A DNA stretch of 64,000 bases, taken from Escallonia rubra (lineage: Eukaryota > Streptophyta > Magnoliopsida > Escalloniales > Escalloniaceae). The position numbers and the translations under genes are program-made. Numbering within the stretch: position 1 is the first letter of the stretch; every line of letters starts with the position of its first letter. The stretch lies in the NCBI GenBank assembly GCA_033065855.1, contig JAVXUO010002754.1, positions 174,264-238,263 on the forward strand, written 5' to 3'. Of the stretch, positions 58,101-64,000 are shown piece by piece. The notes beneath the pieces were generated by a model. The model was not told where the DNA came from and made no database searches. It saw only the letters and a program-made list of their open reading frames with translations.

Positions 58101-61100
58101 ACAACGACCAAGACCACGTCGTTTCACATCCTTTCCACCCGAGACGACGTCGTCACTCCAACATCCCCATAGATCACTTGCAAGCAAAACAAACCATTAG
58201 GGATAGATCCAGTTCCTTTTACCCTCCCTCTCCGAAGGCCGCTCTCTCTCCTTCTCCTCGCTTTCGTCTGACGTTTCGGCCACGCAAAAAAAGGATTTAA
58301 TAAAATTTTCGTCAAAGTCATGGAGTCGTCGCCGCCGCCAGTCGCCGCCCTTTAAACGTCGTCGTCTCGTCTCCACCGCTACCAAGCACGACTCGCTAAA
58401 CCTACACTCTCTCTTCCGAGACGACGACCGGCTCAATCATGTTAATTTCCGCCAGAATTTTCGGAATTGTAAATAATTGGGTAACGATCTCTGCTTTTGA
58501 TAGGTTTAATTTTGGTTATTTTTCGGGGAAAAAATGTTTTTTACGATTCACGATCGTTAAAATCGCAAAGAGAAAAAAGTTTTTCTGTAGTACTGTTCAT
58601 CACGCGTTGTTTGACTTGAGATTGAGGTTTGCTAGTAGCCGCGGGAATTTTTGGGGTTGTACTGGATATCTCTCCGCTTTAGATCGGTTTAATTTGATTT
58701 TTATGACAAACTTTGATTTTTACTGTTCGCGATCGGTGTACTTTTCTTATTGTTTCGATTTTTGCGATTATTTTGCTTGGAAATGATGTTTAGTGCTTAA
58801 AATTCACAGATCGGTATTATTTAGATAGCTATGAATTTTGAGTATATTTGTGCTCCTTTTATTTTTATTTCTTTACTTTCGAAAATCCAGTAACTTATTT
58901 GTAATTTTGGGATTCTACCATTTCTTTGTCTGATCTCTGTACGTTGATATGTCACAAAGATGTTTGTGAGTACATATTGACCATGTACAAACAAACAAAG
59001 CAATTTGTAGTAATTTTGATCTATTCATGTGTAGGTTTGATCTTTTCATCTGCGAGTTTGACTGTCGAAAAGATGATGATTTTAATTCTAATGTAAAGAG
59101 AAGTTCAATTACTGGATAAAGGGAAAATAATATAATGGAAATAAATTTGATTTGGTGTTGCCTGTTGGCAACTGCAAAAATTGGAAATTGATTGATCTTA
59201 TAAAGAAAGCAGCGACTTTACTTCTCATACATGGTTTGTGTCTGCATATACTATTTTGGTAGGTAGTGTACACCAAGTACTGAAGCCGCTGTAGGAAGAA
59301 AAAACTTGTCGACTTTGCACAGATGGCCGGGAATAGAGAGGCTTGTACAGACGTGGCTATAAGTTGCGGAACATGGTATGCCCTCACATTTGCAGTGATT
59401 GGCTGAGTTTCGTGCTGATTTACTCTATGATGATTGATGTTAAACTTTCAAAAGTATCTACTTGATCAGTTCTTCCCGGTTAACTTGAAAATAATGGCTT
59501 GATGCCCTCACATTTGAGGTGATTGGCTGAGTTTCGTGCTGATTTACTCTATGATGATTGATGTCAAACTCTCAAAAGTATCTACTTGATCAGTTCTTCC
59601 CGGTTGGCTTGATCACTTCTTGAAAGTAGCCATTAGTTTTGTGCTTATCTGCTTACAACTAAATCGATGTCCCAATTAGAAAACATATTCCTCTTTGTCT
59701 TGTTTCGTAAGTTTCTACGAGTTACTCGTAAATCAACTCAATAGATAAAGATAGCTCCTTTTGTTTAAACAAAGTAGAACTTGGCTACAATATCAAAAGC
59801 CACGTATAACCCTTTATTAGTTGCTCACACAGATTTTTGCTTACTAAGTGAAAACAAGATATTACATTTCCAAATAAGGCCTTGAAGTAATTGTCTAGCT
59901 ACATCTTTTTGTTAAAAGCGAAAGACCATTAGAAGAAAGAAACCGCATACAAAAGGAACCAGAAAGAGCCCATTTAAGGAAACAAATCCTGAACTGGACG
60001 TCTAAGAAAATATACGTCGCAAAAATAGTTTTTTCACGACTAGCATGGAACTCAACTATCCCTCAAAGTGACGCTTATCCCTCTCCAGATTGACTAGCAT
60101 TCTATCTTCTCTATGTCCTTACTAGCTACAGCTTCAGATTTCTCATCTCTCTCTCACCAGCAACAGGTAAGCATATGAATGTACATATTTTTTAAGCTGT
60201 GGTAAACAGAACAATTGAGATCTGAGAGAGAAAAGAGATCTGAATTTGGGCCAGGCACAGTTTTCTATGCCCGGTGTTTAATTGTAATAATTGAACGGAG
60301 ATGTTCCGCTATGCTCATGTGTGTGAAGCTTTGTGTGTGACATTGGATTTATCACTTGCAATCTTTAATCTTGCACATGACAGATAGTCGAACAGTCGGT
60401 TTTCTTATATAAGGTGAGAAAGAGAGTGAGTTTGCAGCTTCCGGGTCCCCTGTTGCTAAGTAGCATTAAATGGGAAAAGAGAGGAGAGAAGGCATTCCAA
60501 GTCTCTCATCTATAGGACATGGAAAAGAGATACATGTGGGAAGAAAGAAGTGATAGGATAACAGAAAGATTGACGACTTGGAATGTCGAGGATGCTGATT
60601 ACCCTTTTCCCTTGTGCAAATTCTTGTAAAGGAATTTAAATACTTAGGAATTTAAGTTGATATATTAATCTTTGGGTCCTGGCATTGTTAGGTTTTTTCA
60701 AATGGATACTTATACATCTTACAAACTGAAATGGTCTGTTTTGTTTCTGCCTTAGTCTAGTTGATTTAGATGTCTTTTTTCTAGAATTTTTTTGCATGGT
60801 TTTTTCATTCTTTCTCTGTACGTTTTACTTGCTGCTTTACTTTTATTACAGAAAGTTTCAGTGGAAGATCAGATATTAAGTGGTTTGGTTCACTTTACCG
60901 ATGGTTGCTCCCCACTCGAAATTTATCTTCCGTAGGCTTTGTAATGAGGCTCGCTTAAATGCAGGGTGGCACAAATTTGGAGTATTTTCTTCATGACCTT
61001 GGAGACATCTCACTGTTTTTGTGCCATATCTATGAGCAGTGGAAAGTCAGATTGATGCCACTCTTCTGTTGATCCCTTAACAATGGTGTCAATGACATAA

Positions 61101-61451
61101 TAATAAGTTTGTTTTGCTTGCGTAGATGCTATAATTTGAAATATGAATGCCTAGTGCATTAGTTTTTGTCAACTTCCAGTTTATGCCTGATATTTACTGG
61201 TTTCATGTTGGTTGGGTTGGAAGCTTCAGTTATTGTGCTTTATTATTGAGACTTTTTATTGGATTGGGTTGTTTGAATATTCATTATGGTTGTGCCTTGT
61301 TTCTTGATTGATGATGATCTTTTCCCCAGGTATTCTCAATATCTCCTCCGTGGAATGGTTTCTCAGGGATTTTTGATAGAAGACTTAGACTTTACTCTAA
61401 TGTTTGACTTCTAGGATTGTAGTCTGTATATAGAGTTGTCTTTGCAGATGA
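58101..61451 (+). other. Likely leader and long 5'-UTR intron(s) of the RCD1-type gene
   Basis: About 58190-58440 is a CT-rich, leader-like segment. The first coding exon at 61448 follows a TTGTCTTTGCAG acceptor, so an untranslated exon plus an intron of up to about 3 kb lies here. A 124-bp segment is tandemly doubled at 59378-59612. A Phe-rich frame at 58439-58786 looks fortuitous. Confidence 0.5.
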
Positions 61452-63386
61452 ATGGAAACTAAGTTGGTTAAAGTTATGGATAATGGACGTAGAATTGTGC
61501 TCAATTCTAACAGTAAACATGCAGCTCAGTGTCTAGCACATATAGTTGGAGCTAGCAACAAGCTTGCAAAGAGGAAGAGGTCGGATGAATGCAAAACAAA
61601 GTGTGGGCCACTCTCGAAAAAACCTTTGCTAAAGAGCTATTCGAATTTTATGGGAAGTGCTCTGCCTCAGCGTGTGCTGTTCTATCAAAATGGTGAATGG
61701 ATTGATTTTCCTCGTGATATTGTGGAGTTGATTAGGGATGGGTTTCGCTTGAAGAACCCAGCGATTAAAGTGCAGTTGAATGCTTCTCATTTTATTCTAG
61801 ATATGTTCTATATGGTTCAAGTTGATCTACCTTCAGGTTCTGAGAAACCCATTGCTTGGATTGATGAAGCCGATAAATGCTACTTTCCTGAATTACATTC
61901 GAGTCCTAATAATGTGCATGAATGCTATCAATCTGAGTCAGAGAAAACTCAAGCATTTGTCGATTCTGAGGCGGAAGGGACGTGTGGAATCAAGTTACAT
62001 CTTGAAATTGAGGTAAATGGAATCAATTTTAGCAACTTGGAGGAATGTGTGGAAGAGTCAAATGTTAAGAGAAGTAAAGTTGGCCATAATTCTTGTGGAA
62101 ATGATAATCAGGTGGGTGTGTTTGACAGTTCTGATAAGAAATTAGATGTAGAAATGGAAGAGACTGTTGATAAAATTGAAAATAATGGTGAAAGATTATT
62201 CTCCAAGTTTCAATACATGTGTGAAAACGTAGATTCAGAAACCGTGAGAGATATGTTTTATAGGGGCATGACGTCGTCTTTAGAAGTGAACATATTAGAA
62301 CTTAGTAGATGCTCTAGTAGTTTTCTGCAAACCCGTTTGGAGCTGTTCCAGAAGCAGGTCGAAATCACCCAAAGGTATCGTGGGAATCCAAATGTTCGTT
62401 ATGCTTGGTTCGCGGCTTCTAAAGATGCAATATCTAGCATCATGATCTATGGGCTTGGGCATGGTGGACCTAAACTTATGACCTCATTGGGCAATGGAGT
62501 TCATCTCACTTCTGTAAAGTGTGCTCACATCAGGTTTATTTTTGCTCCCTTATTAAATATCCAGAAGGACCACTTGTTGGTTCTCACTTAATCTTTTTGA
62601 ATTTTGTTTTTTAATATTGTCTTGAAGCCAAGTGCTAGTGGCGCTTCTAGATACTTGCGCTTTTTCTTTTTCTTTTTCTAGGAAGTATTCTGGTCTTATA
62701 TTGTTTACAGTGCTAGGTATTGTGATGTTGACGAAAATGGAGTACGACATATGGTGTTGTGTCGTGTTATATTGGGAAATATGGAACTTGTTCGTTCGGA
62801 ATCTGAACAATTTCATCCCACTGGCGACAACTTCGACAGTGGAGTTGATAATCTGGAACATCCAACTCATTATGTCGTGTGGAACATGAACATGAACACA
62901 CATATCTATCCTGAATATGTAGTCAGTTTCAAGATGTCTCCCAGTGCTAAAGGTGCTATTTCATACCTTATTTAAGCTTCTATACTTCGTAGTCATCTAT
63001 TTATGTATGAATTCTTATTACAAAGGTATCCCGACGGCTCATGCACTATCATCATACGACTCTAATAGGTATATTTATGCTGAAATTTAATCTCGTAATG
63101 GAAGATAGTTGCATTGAGTACAGCTTGTAGAAAATATTCTCCTGTTGATTTTATCTAGACAATTTATTGAGAGTATGTTAAGTAATCATGTAATTTTCTC
63201 GAATTAAAACATATGTAATTATATAAAGCATCTTTAGTAACTGGTTTGTAATTTTTTTTTAAAATTTTCCATTGTTCCACAGGGGTTCTGGTTGGCGAAG
63301 AGAATAGGCTTGGTTCATCAGGAGTAACTGCATTTGGTGAACCTGAGGGCTGCTTGAGGCAGATAGTTTCACCTTCAATTGATTCG
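61452..63386 (+). CDS. RCD1: RCD1/SRO family protein (WWE and PARP-like domains), 5' part, continues past right edge
   Basis: RCD1/SRO proteins are plant nuclear stress regulators; their WWE and catalytically altered PARP-like domains and C-terminal RST domain bind poly(ADP-ribose) or transcription factors. Exons: 61452-62533, 62711-62952, 63283-63386; phases agree and give 476 codons so far. The start METKLVKVMD matches RCD1's METKIVKVLD-like opening. A basic patch LAKRKRSDE is at 38-46. The WWE domain spans about 70-146 (RVLFYQNGEWIDFP, HFILDMFYMVQVDL, AWIDEADKCYFPE). An acidic linker follows. The PARP-like part includes TRLELFQKQVEITQRYRGNP, VRYAWFAASKDA, GLGHGGPK, GVHLT, then ARYCDVDENGVRHMVLCRVI and YVVWNMNMNTHIYPEYVV. 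The RST domain must lie beyond 64000. No breaks are seen. Confidence 0.93.
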
Positions 63387-64000
63387 GTAAGTCTGTACTT
63401 TAGAACTTCACTAGTAGTTAAGTGTGGTGAAGAGCAACCGTGATGAGGATGTAAACAAATCTGGGTCACTCTGCTTTTTGCTTTATTTGAACTCTCTCTT
63501 GAATTTTCCATGTACTCTCGTGAGGAGAAGTTTGTTTGGGAAGCTTGTTACTTCAACTTGACATTGAGCCCTATCTACGCATCATCACTAAGAACTACGA
63601 GCACCAATCATTTCAAGGTGAAAATATGTTGCTCCGTTGGCAGTGCTGAATTAAAGTTTGAGGCCACGAAGTCTGATTGAAGATTAAGTCTTGAGGATAT
63701 GATATATGTCTGTGCTTTAGCGCATTAATGTAAGGAGCGACTTGAGTGCTATTCGTTGGCACAAGCCGGTCGTAATGTCATAGTATTCAGGAATCTTTCT
63801 GCGCTTTCTACTCTGGGAGCTGAGCTCATGTTTGGAAACTTTATGCAGTCCTGGACCAGCAAACAACTCTGAGGTTTGGCAGGCTTTACTAGAGTTCTGG
63901 CCAAACTTAAATAGCCCTCTTTAGAGTTGCCTATTAAAGTTAGACCGACTTGTCTGCTTAAATAAACGTGGATCAACTATCAAGAGAGTCTATCCTCTTT
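63387..64000 (+). other. Intron 3 of the RCD1-type gene (start)
   Basis: A GTAAG donor follows codon 476 at 63387. No RST-domain text (SPWMPF or similar) is seen up to the window edge, so this is most likely intron. Confidence 0.55.

Noticed and set aside
58439-58786. 115-codon Phe/Arg-rich frame
   Set aside because: T-rich leader/intron sequence, no family resemblance, and it lies in the likely 5' UTR intron of the RCD1-type gene.

Overview
The window reads as nuclear DNA of a flowering plant, most likely a eudicot. It has AT-rich intergenic DNA, genes with many short exons and long introns, CT-rich leaders, plastid transit peptides, plant-specific families (plastid GPAT, RCD1/SRO, PSRP6) and heavy colonisation by L1-type LINEs, LTR elements and TIR elements. 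I cannot name the species. All exon models come from reading splice sites and matching remembered protein families; no alignment was run.

Layout. 3-8010 (-): the first four coding exons of plastid glycerol-3-phosphate acyltransferase (ATS1), running off the left edge, with a 6.3 kb first intron that holds a Tourist-like TIR element full of CCA trinucleotides. 10028-10721 (-): an unrecognised two-exon gene remnant. 12384-15326 (-): a complete five-exon DAD1 (oligosaccharyltransferase subunit), divergent from a tRNA-Ile(AAT) at 15469-15542 (+). 16590-18150 (+): a decayed LINE. 19104-24438 (+): a complete seven-exon At1g32220-like plastid Rossmann-fold protein with a probable GC-AG intron. 24747-28346: a large tandem-repeat-rich solo LTR with a 5-bp target duplication, itself hit by a 5'-truncated LINE. 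28622-28864 (-): a fragment of plastid ribosomal protein PSRP6. 29874-36008 (-): a complete five-exon plant SMN homologue.

36300-53260 is a transposon stratum. A decayed LINE (+) is split by a 1.15 kb non-autonomous LTR element. It is followed by a Mutator-like TIR element (9-bp duplication), a hAT-like element (8-bp duplication) and a broken Ty3/Gypsy fossil that swallowed a 6.27 kb LINE with a nearly readable ORF1 and ORF2.

53.3-64 kb returns to gene space: an intronless KTI12/DRL1 (Elongator partner, 54041-54949 +), another TIR element, and an RCD1/SRO-type gene (61452 onward +) whose WWE and PARP-like exons are present and whose 3' end lies beyond the window.

The host genes are unrelated housekeeping or regulatory loci (plastid lipid synthesis, ER N-glycosylation, snRNP assembly, Elongator/tRNA modification, stress signalling), so there is no operon-like logic. 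The most informative part is the layered mobile DNA, whose insertion order can be read from exact target-site duplications, and the repeated occurrence of CCA/GGT-rich tracts inside TIR elements.
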